A DNA stretch of 64,000 bases from Nocardioides halotolerans DSM 19273 (lineage in GTDB: Bacteria; Actinomycetota; Actinomycetes; Propionibacteriales; Nocardioidaceae): positions 186,001-250,000 of the forward strand of contig NZ_AUGT01000012.1 of NCBI RefSeq assembly GCF_000422805.1, written 5' to 3'. The position numbers and the translations under genes were made by a program. Positions 15,572-23,743 of the stretch are shown here, in pieces. The notes below the pieces were generated by a model. It was not told where the DNA came from. It saw nothing but the letters and a program-made list of their open reading frames with translations, and ran no database searches. The first letter of the stretch is position 1, and each line of letters starts with the position of its first letter.

Positions 15572-16525
15572 TCAGGCGGCGAGGTCGGGGTCGGCGATGC
15601 GCCGCAGCTTCTGCAGCGCCTCCCGCTCGAGCTGGCGCACCCGCTCGGCGGAGATGCCGTGCTTGGCACCGATGTCGGCCAGCTTGTGCTGGCGGCCGTC
15701 GGTCAGGCCGTAGCGCGAGCGGATGATGTCGGCCGCCCGGTCGTCGAGGTGCTTGACCAGCGTGTTGAGCCGGTCGCGGGACTCGACGTCGAGCACGGTC
15801 AGGTCGGGACCGGGCGCGGTCTCCTGGGCCATCAGGTCGCCCAGCGAGGTGTCGCCGTCCTCGTCGACGGGGGAGTCGAGGCTGACGTGCTCACGTCCCC
15901 AGGCCATCAGGTCGAGGACCCGGTCGAGCTCCATCCCGAGCTCGACCGCGATCTCGGCGGGCTCGGGGTCGCGGCCCAGCTGGCGCTCCAGGGTGCGGCG
16001 GGCGCCGCCGACCTGGTTGAGCTCCTCGACCACGTGCACCGGGAGGCGTACGACGCGCGCCTGCTGCGCGATGCCGCGCGTGATGGCCTGCCGGACCCAC
16101 CACGTGGCGTAGGTCGAGAACTTGTAGCCCTTGGTGTAGTCGAACTTCTCGACCGCCCGGATCAGGCCGGTGTTGCCCTCCTGGATCAGGTCGAGCATCG
16201 GCATCTGGGCCCGGCCGTACTTGCGGGCGATCGAGACGACCAGGCGCAGGTTGGCGGTGATGAACGTGTCGACGGCCTTCCGGCCCTCCTCGGCGAGCCA
16301 CTCGAGCTCCTCCTGCGAGGCGTTCATGGGCGCGCCGCCCTTCTTGCGGCCCACCCGACCCTCCCGGAGCAGGTGCTCGGCCATCAGGCCGGCCTCGATG
16401 GTCTTGCTCAGCTCGACCTCGGCCGCGGCGTCGAGGAGGGCGTTGCGGGCGATCTCGTCGAGGTAGAGGCCGACGCTGTCGCGTCCCTCGATCTCGCGCG
16501 TGGCACCCGTGGTGCGAGTCGCCAT
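15572..16525 (-). CDS. Group-2 sigma-70 factor (SigB/HrdA-like)
   Basis: This 317-aa protein has all principal-type regions. Region 1.2 is DSVGLYLDEIARNALLDAAA. Region 2 has [20 protein letters not shown]. Region 3 has VRLPVHVVEELNQV and region 4 has GISAERVRQLEREALQKLR. It lacks a long N-terminal extension, unlike the principal sigma at 31483. It is therefore a second, group-2 type factor, likely for stress or stationary phase. ATG 16525 is preceded by GAAGGAGGGATCCC; an in-frame ATG at 16609 adds unlikely residues. A short GC hairpin (CCGCCA/TGGCGG at 15479-15495) lies 80 nt past the stop. Confidence 0.92.
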   Translation of the reverse strand: MATRTTGATREIEGRDSVGLYLDEIARNALLDAAAEVELSKTIEAGLMAEHLLREGRVGRKKGGAPMNASQEELEWLAEEGRKAVDTFITANLRLVVSIARKYGRAQMPMLDLIQEGNTGLIRAVEKFDYTKGYKFSTYATWWVRQAITRGIAQQARVVRLPVHVVEELNQVGGARRTLERQLGRDPEPAEIAVELGMELDRVLDLMAWGREHVSLDSPVDEDGDTSLGDLMAQETAPGPDLTVLDVESRDRLNTLVKHLDDRAADIIRSRYGLTDGRQHKLADIGAKHGISAERVRQLEREALQKLRRIADPDLAA

Positions 16526-16719
16526 GGGATCCCTCCTTCGGTTCGTGGGACGTCGCAGTCGTCCCACGTAGATCACAACGCCCACGGTGACCGGGGGATT
16601 CCCTGTCAAACGTGGACCCTTCGCCCTGACAGACGGACGAGCACCCCCGGTAGTTGCAGCGTGAGAGAACTCTCAGGGACTTCTCAGGGCCTGCCGCTCT
16701 GCTGCGGGTGTCGTCCCGG

Positions 16720-18969
16720 TCAGGGGTTCGGTGCGGCCGGGCCGCCGGATGGGGTCGGCGCGACGGCCGCGAGACCCATCCGGTCGAGCACCCACGCGAG
16801 TGTGAAGGCCCGCTCGTGCCAGGACTTGTACCTCCCCGAGACCCCGCCGTGCCCCGCCGACATCTCGGTGCGCAGGAGCACGTCGGCGCCGTTGACCGCG
16901 GTCGCGCGGAGCTTCGCGACCCACTTCGCGGGCTCGACGTAGAGCACCCGGGTGTCGTTGAGCGAGGTCTCAGCCAGGATCGGCGGGTAGGTGGTGGCGG
17001 TGACGTTGTCGTAGGGGGCGTAGGCCGCCATGTAGTCGTAGATCTCGGGGTCCGCCGCCGGGTCGCCCCACTCGTCGTACTCGGTCACCGTCAGCGGCAG
17101 CGAGGCGTCGAGCATCGTCGTGAGGTTGTCGACGAACGGCACCCCGGCCGCGATCCCGGCGAAGAGCTCGGGAGCCTGGTTGGCCACCGCCCCCACCAGC
17201 AGCCCGCCCGCACTGGCGCCCTCGGCGACCAGGGTCTCCGGCCTCGCCCAGCCAGTGTCGACCAGGTGCCGGGCGCAGGCGATGAAGTCGGAGAACGAGT
17301 GCTGCTTGCGCAGGAGCTTGCCGTCGTCGTACCACCGCCGGCCCATCTCGCCGCCGCCGCGCACGTGCGCGATCGCGAACGCCGCACCGCGGTCGAGCAG
17401 CGAGAGGCGGGCCACGGAGAAGTAGGGGTCCATCGAGAGCTCGTAGGCGCCGTAGCCGTAGAGCAGCGTCGGCACCGGACGCGTGCCGCCGCCGGAGTCC
17501 TCGCGGGCGCCGATGCGGACCACGATCGAGATCGGCACCCGCTCGCCGTCGTCCGCGGTGGCCCAGAGCCGGTGCTCCTCGTAGTCGGCGGGGTCGTAGC
17601 CCCCGAGCACCGGCGCCCGCCGCAGCAGGGTCAGCTCGCGGGTGCGGACGTCGTAGTCGTAGACCGACGACGGCACCGCCATGGTGGTGTAGCCGAGCCG
17701 CACCGTCGGCTGGTGGAAGCCCGGGTTGGAGCCCGACCCGACGCTGTAGACCTCATGGTCGAACCCGACGAGGTAGTCGTCCGAGACCGCCGGCGCGTCC
17801 GGCCCGGAGCCGAGCTCGAGGATGCGGAGCTGGGTCAGGCCCTGGCTGCGCTGGTGGACCACGAGGTGGCCGGCGAAGGCGTCGACGTCCTCCAGGCGTA
17901 CGGCGGGGTCGTGCGGCAGCAGCGCGGCCCACTCCTCCGGCGGCGTCGGGGCGATCGGCGCGGTGCCGAGCTCGAAGTCGGGGCCGGTGTGGTTGTGCAG
18001 CACGAGGAAGACGTCCTGGCCGCCGACCACGGCGTGGTCGAGGGAGTACTCCAGGCCCTCGCGCCGCGGGCTGAAGACCTGGAAGCCGGCCTCGGGGTCC
18101 TGGCTGTCGAGGAAGCGGTACTCCGAGGTCACCTTCGAGCCCGCCGCGACGACGACGAACCGGTCGCTGCGACTGCGGCCCACGCCGACGAAGAACCGGC
18201 CGTCCTCCTCGTGGTGGACGAGCTCGTCGTCGGCCTGGGCGGTGCCGAGCGTGTGCCGCCAGACCTTGTCGGAGCGCCACGACTCGTCGACGGTCGTGTA
18301 GTAGAGGTGCTCGCCCGACGGGTCCCACGTCGCGCCTCCGATGACCCCGACGATCTCGTCGGGTCGGTGCTCGCGGGTGGCGAGGTCGAGCACGCGGATC
18401 GTGTAGCGCTCGTCGCCGACCACGTCGGTCGAGTAGGCGAGCAGGGTGCTGTCGGGGCTGATGCTCGACCCGCCGAGGGAGAAGAAGTCGTGGCCCTCCG
18501 CCAGCGCGTCGAGGTCGAGCAGCAGCTCCTCGCCCGGCAGCGCCGGCTGGTCGGGGGCGCAGTCCTCCGCGGGCCGGGGCGGTGACCAGTCGTCGGGGTC
18601 GGTCACCGGCACGCGGCAGCTGGCGCCGTACTCCCTGCCCTCGAAGGAGCGGCCGTAGTACCAGTGCCCTCGGTTGCGGGTGGGCACCGAGAGGTCGGTC
18701 TCGCGGGTGCGTGCCTTGATCTCGTCGAAGATCGCCGCGCGCAGGTCGGCCAGGTGGGCGGTCTGCTTCTGGGTGTAGGCGTTCTCCGCCTCGAGGTACG
18801 CCGTGACCTCGGCCGACCCCTTGTCGCGCAGCCACTCGTAGTCGTCGACCCGGGTGCGGTCATGGTGCTCGGAGGTGACCGGATGCCGTTCGGCGACCGG
18901 CGGCGTCGCCATCGCTCCCTGGGGCTCGGCGGTGGTCTCGTCGGCGGTCACGTCGGGGGTCTGCTGCAC
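16720..18969 (-). CDS. ptrB: Oligopeptidase B / protease II (S9A prolyl oligopeptidase family)
   Basis: This protein of about 749 aa has an N-terminal beta-propeller and a C-terminal alpha/beta hydrolase domain. The nucleophile motif is EGASAGGLLVG, followed by a DTRVLYVEPAKWV acid region and the catalytic-His motif SAGHGG. The pattern AHVRGGGEMGRRWYDDGK before the serine is typical of oligopeptidase B, which cuts short peptides after basic residues in the cytoplasm. The start is uncertain: GTG 18969, GTG 18951 and ATG 18912 are all possible. The reading frame runs further upstream to 19263, but those residues are not family-like. Confidence 0.9.
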   Translation of the reverse strand: MQQTPDVTADETTAEPQGAMATPPVAERHPVTSEHHDRTRVDDYEWLRDKGSAEVTAYLEAENAYTQKQTAHLADLRAAIFDEIKARTRETDLSVPTRNRGHWYYGRSFEGREYGASCRVPVTDPDDWSPPRPAEDCAPDQPALPGEELLLDLDALAEGHDFFSLGGSSISPDSTLLAYSTDVVGDERYTIRVLDLATREHRPDEIVGVIGGATWDPSGEHLYYTTVDESWRSDKVWRHTLGTAQADDELVHHEEDGRFFVGVGRSRSDRFVVVAAGSKVTSEYRFLDSQDPEAGFQVFSPRREGLEYSLDHAVVGGQDVFLVLHNHTGPDFELGTAPIAPTPPEEWAALLPHDPAVRLEDVDAFAGHLVVHQRSQGLTQLRILELGSGPDAPAVSDDYLVGFDHEVYSVGSGSNPGFHQPTVRLGYTTMAVPSSVYDYDVRTRELTLLRRAPVLGGYDPADYEEHRLWATADDGERVPISIVVRIGAREDSGGGTRPVPTLLYGYGAYELSMDPYFSVARLSLLDRGAAFAIAHVRGGGEMGRRWYDDGKLLRKQHSFSDFIACARHLVDTGWARPETLVAEGASAGGLLVGAVANQAPELFAGIAAGVPFVDNLTTMLDASLPLTVTEYDEWGDPAADPEIYDYMAAYAPYDNVTATTYPPILAETSLNDTRVLYVEPAKWVAKLRATAVNGADVLLRTEMSAGHGGVSGRYKSWHERAFTLAWVLDRMGLAAVAPTPSGGPAAPNP

Positions 18970-19047
18970 ACCTCGGAACCTACTGCGCGCCCCCTTCCGG
19001 TCGCCTCGTCGGGGAGCCGAACTCGTCCACAACCGGTGGAATCTCCA

Positions 19048-19107
19048 TGTGGAGAAGCAGGCAAATCTGTGGAGGTGACCCCCCGTCCTGTGGAGCAATC
19101 TGTGGGA
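19048..19107. promoter_or_regulatory. Phased TGTGGAG motifs upstream of the oligopeptidase gene
   Basis: TGTGGAG occurs at 19048, 19068 and 19089, about two helical turns apart, and a TGTGGGA follows at 19101. A reverse-orientation GTCCAC lies at 19025. The stretch 19040-19200 is visibly less GC-rich than its surroundings. These could be activator sites for the minus-strand gene starting near 18969. Confidence 0.35.
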
Positions 19108-19239
19108 CCAGAAGAATGTCGAAGTTTCTTCGGAGAACCCCTTGCGCAGCTCTTCGGGCAGGGCATAGAACTCTCCCACCGATCCACCAGCGGGGAAGCC
19201 GCAAGGCAGAACCACCAGGTGATCGGGGATCAGGCAGAA

Positions 19240-19385
19240 GCGAAGATCCGCACCACGAGGCAACTCGCGGCGTCGGCCCGGTGACGGGGACGGCGGGGTC
19301 GGAGCGGCTGCCAGGTCGAGGGGGGCGTCACCCAGCCTCCTCGCTCGAGGGCCTCTTGGTGCTCATACCATCGAGAGGCCCTCAC
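19240..19385 (+). repeat. Candidate structured element, copy 1
   Basis: Three pairings are visible. A hairpin at 19253-19270 has a GCAA (GNRA-type) loop and one mismatch. A 7-bp long-range stem pairs GGTGACG (19280-19286) with CGTCACC (19326-19332). A 15-bp hairpin spans 19347-19383 with a CTCATAC loop (two G-T wobbles). The same three parts at nearly the same spacing occur in two further copies. The GNRA loop appears only when read on the plus strand. Confidence 0.5.
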
Positions 19386-19442
19386 CCCTACTTCCGCCTC
19401 GATGCCGGCCCTGCCGGCGCCGGGGCGGGGACCGAGTCCCAG

Positions 19443-19642
19443 CCGGCTTGCCGGAGGGGGCGCGGGTCCCGAGTCGCCGACGGTTTCCGTGGGGGAGTCG
19501 GGAGCTCGTGACGCGGCCGGTTCTGCCGGACGCCGATCGAGACCCAGGCTGCAGCCGGTTCGCCGGAGGTGGCGTGGGGCTCCGGATCATCGAAGGCTTC
19601 GGCTGGAGGTGACCCGGTTCCGGACCACCACCGGCTTGCCGG
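19443..19642. repeat. Field of short CCGG mini-hairpins and degenerate repeats
   Basis: Mini-hairpins of CCGG-N4/5-CCGG type occur at 19443-19454 (CTTG loop), 19517-19529 (TTCTG), 19555-19566 (TTCG) and 19631-19642 (CTTG). The stretches after the first and third are similar (GCCGGAGG(G/T)GGCG then a diverged tail), suggesting an old tandem duplication. No credible ORF covers this part. Confidence 0.5.
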
Positions 19643-19671
19643 CGGCTGGCTCGGAGACCCGGACAGCGACG

Positions 19672-19815
19672 AACGCTCCACACCGCGAGGCAACTCGCGG
19701 CGCCGGCCCGATGACGGGGCGGGCGGGAGCCAGAGGAGCTGACCGGACGAGGTGGGCGTCATCACCATCTCGACCCGAAGGCCTCTTGGTGCTCATACCA
19801 CCAGGTGACCTTCAC
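19672..19815 (+). repeat. Candidate structured element, copy 2
   Basis: A perfect 7-bp stem with a GCAA loop lies at 19683-19700. The long-range stem is GATGACG (19710-19716) with CGTCATC (19757-19763), which keeps pairing despite one base changed on each side relative to copies 1 and 3. The terminal hairpin is at 19777-19813 with a CTCATAC loop and two mismatches. Loop-to-loop distance is 102 nt, the same as in copy 1. Confidence 0.5.
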
Positions 19816-19827
19816 ACCTCTGGTCGA

Positions 19828-19846
19828 CCACCGGCTCTGCCGGTGG
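19828..19846. repeat. 8-bp stem hairpin between copies 2 and 3
   Basis: CCACCGGC and GCCGGTGG pair perfectly around TCT. It is the longest of the CCGG-type mini-hairpins in this gene-free region. Confidence 0.5.
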
Positions 19847-19864
19847 GCGACTGGGGCCGGACAC

Positions 19865-20018
19865 GAGCGAAGACCCACACCGCGAGGCAACTCGCGGCGT
19901 CGGCCCGGTGACGGGGACGGCGGGGTCGGAGACCCGGTCCGGTCGAGGTGGGCGTCACCACTTCCGCCTCAAAGCCGAGGGCCCTCTTTGATGCTCATAC
20001 CATCAAAGAGGGCCCTCA
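19865..20018 (+). repeat. Candidate structured element, copy 3
   Basis: A perfect 7-bp stem with a GCAA loop lies at 19880-19897. GGTGACG (19907-19913) pairs with CGTCACC (19953-19959). A perfect 17-bp hairpin spans 19977-20017 with a CTCATAC loop at 19994-20000. A short GGGTC/GACCC hairpin is also possible inside the long-range stem. This copy lies about 170 nt before pxpB and could act in its leader. Confidence 0.5.
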
Positions 20019-20190
20019 CCTTTGGTGCGCCCGCACGTGTGCGAGCCATCGGTCGCGGCTCGCGCCGCGGTCCGGCGACCACTGTGGCGACCTGGCCGCG
20101 GGCGAAGCAAACCGAGACCCCCGGTTGTGGCCCATCTCTCGGCGAGCCCGGCGGTCCCGCCATCGGGCCCTTGCCCGCCACACTGGGTGC

Positions 20191-20793
20191 GTGGACGTCC
20201 TCGACCTGCGCGCCTTCGGGCCGGCCGCGGTCCTCGCGGAGGTCGCCGACAGCGCCGCGGCGCGCTCGCTCGCGGCGTACGCGCGTGCCGCCCGGGTCGA
20301 CGCCGAGGAGGTCGTGCCGGGCGCCCGGACCGTCCTCTTCGACGGCGTGCGCGACGTCGACGGGCTCGCCCGCCGGCTGGCGGACTGGACGCCGGACGGC
20401 GGACCCGAGCGGGGGCCCTTGGTGGAGGTGCCGGTGGTCTACGACGGCGCGGACCTGCACGACGTCGCCGCACGGTGGGGGACCGACGTCGACGGCGTGG
20501 TCGCGCGGCACGGCGAGATCGAGTTCGTCTCGGCGTTCTGCGGCTTCGCACCGGGGTTCGCCTACCTGGCCGGACTGCCGGAGGAGCACGCCGTGCCCCG
20601 GCTGGACACCCCGCGCGGGCGCGTCCCGGCCGGCTCGGTCGGCCTGGCGGGGTCGTGGTGCGGCGTCTACCCGACCGCCTCGCCGGGTGGCTGGCGGCTG
20701 CTGGGCCGCACCGAGCTGACCCTCTGGGACCCCGCACGCTACGACCCGGCCCTCCTCGCACCCGGCACGCGCGTGAGGTTCGTGCCGGTGTGA
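20191..20793 (+). CDS. pxpB: 5-oxoprolinase subunit PxpB (KipI-like)
   Basis: This 200-aa protein of the PxpB/KipI (carboxyltransferase subunit C/D-like) family has VEVPVVYDGADLHDVAARWG, FCGFAPGFAYLAGLP, RLDTPRGRVPAGSVGLAG and YPTASPGGWRLLGRT. With PxpC and PxpA it forms ATP-dependent 5-oxoprolinase, recycling 5-oxoproline to glutamate. The start is GTG 20191, where family similarity begins. The stop overlaps pxpC by 4 nt (GTGA). No pxpA is seen next to it. Confidence 0.92.
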   Translation: MDVLDLRAFGPAAVLAEVADSAAARSLAAYARAARVDAEEVVPGARTVLFDGVRDVDGLARRLADWTPDGGPERGPLVEVPVVYDGADLHDVAARWGTDVDGVVARHGEIEFVSAFCGFAPGFAYLAGLPEEHAVPRLDTPRGRVPAGSVGLAGSWCGVYPTASPGGWRLLGRTELTLWDPARYDPALLAPGTRVRFVPV

Positions 20794-21647
20794 GCGGTCT
20801 GCTCGCCGTCGAGAGCGCGGGCGCGCTGACCACGGTCCAGGACCGCGGGCGCGCGGGACTGGCGCACCTCGGCGTCCCCCGCGCGGGCCCGCTGGACCGG
20901 CCCGCCGCGACGCTCGCCAACCGGCTGGTGGGCAACGACCCGGCCGCCGCGCTCCTCGAGGTCACCTGGGGAGGCCTCGCGCTCACCTCCGACACCGGCG
21001 TCTGGATCGCCGTGACGGGCGCGCCGACTCCGGTCGAGGTGGCCGGTGCCGGCCGCGGGTCGGGTCGGGCCGAGTGGCTGCCCGCCGGCGGTCGCCTGCG
21101 ACTCGGGACGCCGGTCACCGGCGTGCGCTCCTACGTCGCGGTCGCGGGCGGGATCGACGTCGAGCCGGTGCTCGGGTCACGGTCGACCGACACGCTCGCG
21201 TGGGTGGGCCCGCCCCGCGTCCAGGACGGCGCCCTGCTCCCCGTCGGCGCACCGCACGCGCCGCCCGCGCCGCTCGACACGCCCAGGCCGCCGCGGCCAG
21301 GCGCCCTGCGGGTCGTGCCCGGCCCGCGGGCGGACTGGTTCGCCGACGGGGCGCTCGACCGCCTGTGCGCCGCGTCGTACGTCGTGGGGGAGGAGTCGAA
21401 CCGGGTCGGCCTCCGGCTCGACGGCGATCCGCCCGAGCGGGTGCGGGCCGAGGAGCTGCCGAGCGAGGGGATGGTCCTCGGCGCCGTGCAGGTGCCGCCG
21501 GGCGGGCAGCCGGTGGTGCTCCTCGCCGACCATCCGCCGACCGGCGGCTACCCGGTGCTCGCCGTCGTCCACCAGGACGACCTGTGGCAGTGCGCGCAGC
21601 TGCGGCCCGGGGACCCGGTGGGCTTCGCCCGGCTCAGAGGCGCTTGA
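20790..21647 (+). CDS. pxpC: 5-oxoprolinase subunit PxpC (biotin-dependent carboxyltransferase family)
   Basis: This 285-aa protein has the PxpC/KipA pattern: TTVQDRGRAGLAHLGVPRAG, PLDRPAATLANRLVGN, LEVTWGGLAL, SEGMVLGAVQVPPGGQPVVL and DHPPTGGYPVLAVV. It is the partner of PxpB. The start GTG 20790 overlaps the pxpB stop, so the pair is translationally coupled. It converges on the acetyltransferase at 21634 with a 14-nt overlap of 3' ends. Confidence 0.92.
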   Translation: MSGLLAVESAGALTTVQDRGRAGLAHLGVPRAGPLDRPAATLANRLVGNDPAAALLEVTWGGLALTSDTGVWIAVTGAPTPVEVAGAGRGSGRAEWLPAGGRLRLGTPVTGVRSYVAVAGGIDVEPVLGSRSTDTLAWVGPPRVQDGALLPVGAPHAPPAPLDTPRPPRPGALRVVPGPRADWFADGALDRLCAASYVVGEESNRVGLRLDGDPPERVRAEELPSEGMVLGAVQVPPGGQPVVLLADHPPTGGYPVLAVVHQDDLWQCAQLRPGDPVGFARLRGA

Positions 21648-22647
21648 CGAACTCCGTCGAGACCTCGACCGGCTCGAACCCCATCTTCTCGTTGATGGAG
21701 ACCATGTAGCCGTTGGTCTCGGCGTTCTGGGTCGTGACCAGCCGGAGGCCCGGGCGCGACGCTTGGGCGGCCCGCAGGTTGACCGCCTTGGTGGCGAGCC
21801 CGAGCGCGTGGCCCCGGTGCTCGCGGTGCACGAAGGTGCCCCACTGGAAGACGGTGGTGCTGTCGGAGTGCACGGGCACGGCGAGCGTCGACTGGGCCAC
21901 GACCAGCCGCTCGGGCGTGAGCGCCAGCGTCTCGTAGCGCGCCCGGCCCATCGCCTTGATGGTGGCGACGTTCTCGGCGAAGCGCTCGGGGGTCATCGCC
22001 TCCTCCTCGAAGTCGACGGCGCCGGTGGGCGCGTCGACCGCGAGCTGGCCGAGGAGCACGCAGAGCGACTCCACGAGGTCCTCGGGCACGTCGTCGACGT
22101 ACGTCTCGATCGTGTAGCCCTCGTGACGGGGTGCGGCCTCGTCGATCCAGCCCTGGATCCGGTCGTCGGGCACCGGCAGCTGCAGGTGGCGCACCACCTC
22201 GTAGTTCGACAGCTCGAAGCCGCACACCTCCGCGAACCTGCGGTAGCCGTGGGTCTCCCGCTCGTCGAAGGGCAGCTTGGTGTCGGTGAGCATCAGGGCG
22301 CGGCCGTCGGCCTTGACGACCTGCTCGATGCGCTCGAGCAGCGCGCGCCCCACACCCCGCCGGCGCTCGGGCACGTCGACGTCGACACCGAACCACGCCT
22401 TGTCGGTGTTGTCGAGCAGGAACGACCAGAGCATGGCGCAGCCCACCATCCGGTCGCCGTCGTAGGCCGCGAACAGCTGCTGGCGCTCGCCGCTGTCCTT
22501 GGACCGGAACGCGCCGATGAGCTCCTCGAAGGTCCAGAACGGCGCGTCCTCCCGCCCGAGCAGCTCGGCGCGGCGCGAGATGTCGTAGAGCTCGCGCATC
22601 ACCGCGTCGTCCGCGAGGGCGGCGGCGTCCAGCTCGACAATGTCCAC
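21634..22647 (-). CDS. Tandem-domain GNAT N-acetyltransferase
   Basis: This 337-aa protein has two GNAT domains. The N-terminal one has VDVDVPERRRGVGRALLERI (acetyl-CoA loop RRGVGRA). The C-terminal one has GTFVHREHRGHALGLATKAV and ends TNGYMVSINEKMGFEPV, where both asparagine and the late aromatic are visible. The start is GTG 22647; upstream residues of the open frame are low-complexity. The substrate is unknown. Mycothiol synthase MshD is also a tandem GNAT, but no specific match to it was seen. Confidence 0.82.
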   Translation of the reverse strand: MDIVELDAAALADDAVMRELYDISRRAELLGREDAPFWTFEELIGAFRSKDSGERQQLFAAYDGDRMVGCAMLWSFLLDNTDKAWFGVDVDVPERRRGVGRALLERIEQVVKADGRALMLTDTKLPFDERETHGYRRFAEVCGFELSNYEVVRHLQLPVPDDRIQGWIDEAAPRHEGYTIETYVDDVPEDLVESLCVLLGQLAVDAPTGAVDFEEEAMTPERFAENVATIKAMGRARYETLALTPERLVVAQSTLAVPVHSDSTTVFQWGTFVHREHRGHALGLATKAVNLRAAQASRPGLRLVTTQNAETNGYMVSINEKMGFEPVEVSTEFVKRL

Positions 22648-22747
22648 GAGCAACGACGGTAGGCCGTGGCGTGCCCCGCGTGCGACGGATTTACTGGTGA
22701 TCGGGGCCGCACGACAACCGATCCGACGAACGCTCCGTACAGGTGTC

Positions 22748-23743
22748 ATGACAGGTGGCATGAGAGACGGCGACGGCAACCTCCAGCTCGCGCAGCTGCT
22801 CGACAACAGCTTCGGGGCCGGCCCCGACAGCCTCCCCAGCCCCGCCGAGCGGCTCAGCGAGGGGCGCGCGGCGCTGCGCCGACGTCAGCGCGCGGGCCTG
22901 GTGGGCACGACCGTGGCGGTCGTCGCCGTCGTCGGCCTGGGCGCCGCGCTCTCCGGGGCGGTCGGTGGGCATGCGGACGTGGACGGCCAACCGCTGCCGC
23001 TCCTGACGAGCAGCCCGTCGGCGGCACTCTCCGGCACGCCGTCCGCCGAGCCCTCCGAGGGAGCCACGCTCACGACGTCGGAGCTGCAGGCCGCGCTGGA
23101 GCGGCTGAGCCAGAAGGCAGAACGCCAGGCGCACCGTGCCGAGCAGGCGTTCGTGTCCGAGGAGTTTCCCGCGTCGTTCTACATCGACGGCCGGGTCGTC
23201 GTGAAGGACGGCTGGCGGATCACGCGGCGGGTCGAGGAGCCGATGGGTTTCCGGCCACCCGAGGCGTCGCTCGGCGTGGTGGTCACCGACGGCGCGCGGA
23301 CGCGCTGGATGCTGCTCACCCTCGAGAACCAGGTGGATGGCGACGGCAAGCCGAACGGCTCGCAGGGCCCGACCGCGGCCGCCGACGACCCGGGCAAGGG
23401 CTACAGCCGTTTCGAGGACTGGCTGGCCAGCATGGTCGAGCTCAACGGCGGTCCGCGCACCCCCGTCCTGCTCACGGTCGACGCCGCCGACGGGCTGCAG
23501 GCCGGTCCTGGTGCGGTGCTGGTGGAGACCCGGGCCGCGCCTCTCATCGACGGCTACACGACCGCCGGCGACCGGATGGTCGAGGTCCAGCGCGAGGGCC
23601 GCACGTGGTTCGTGCTCGTCCGCGGTCACGGGCGTGACGCCGACCTGCTCCCGGTCGACGCGGAGGTGCTCCCGGAGCCCACGTTCGCGGCGTTCCTCGA
23701 CCACGTGCGCAGCCGGCTCGCCTCGGGAGAGGGGCTGCGGTGA
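22748..23743 (+). CDS. Single-pass membrane protein, probable partner of the following sigma factor
   Basis: This 331-aa protein has a short cytoplasmic part, one membrane helix (AGLVGTTVAVVAVVGLGAAL) and an extracytoplasmic domain. That domain has a Ser/Pro/Ala-rich linker, a helical stretch ELQAALERLSQKAERQAHRA and a soluble C-terminus. Alternative start ATG 22760. It overlaps the sigma gene by 4 nt (GTGA at 23740), placing the partner before the sigma factor, the reverse of the 11.2-kb pair. No known anti-sigma motif is visible; function is inferred from context. Confidence 0.7.
   Translation: MTGGMRDGDGNLQLAQLLDNSFGAGPDSLPSPAERLSEGRAALRRRQRAGLVGTTVAVVAVVGLGAALSGAVGGHADVDGQPLPLLTSSPSAALSGTPSAEPSEGATLTTSELQAALERLSQKAERQAHRAEQAFVSEEFPASFYIDGRVVVKDGWRITRRVEEPMGFRPPEASLGVVVTDGARTRWMLLTLENQVDGDGKPNGSQGPTAAADDPGKGYSRFEDWLASMVELNGGPRTPVLLTVDAADGLQAGPGAVLVETRAAPLIDGYTTAGDRMVEVQREGRTWFVLVRGHGRDADLLPVDAEVLPEPTFAAFLDHVRSRLASGEGLR

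Noticed and set aside
19025..19107. DnaA-box-like words (TGTGGAGAA, TCGTCCACA), suggesting an origin
   Set aside because: Only near matches are present, without dnaA, dnaN or an AT-rich unwinding region. Treated as possible regulator sites instead.
18970..19263. Upstream N-terminal extension of the oligopeptidase
   Set aside because: The extra residues do not look like the family and the region has repeated motifs and lower GC; starts near 18969 or 18912 fit better.
19362..19383. tRNA-Met call from the CTCATAC loop
   Set aside because: The stems are 15-17 bp and no D-arm, T-arm or acceptor stem is seen.
19388..19796. Short ORFs on both strands inside the repeat field
   Set aside because: They are built of repeat sequence with similar translated words only because the DNA is repeated. 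No ribosome-binding site or codon bias supports them.
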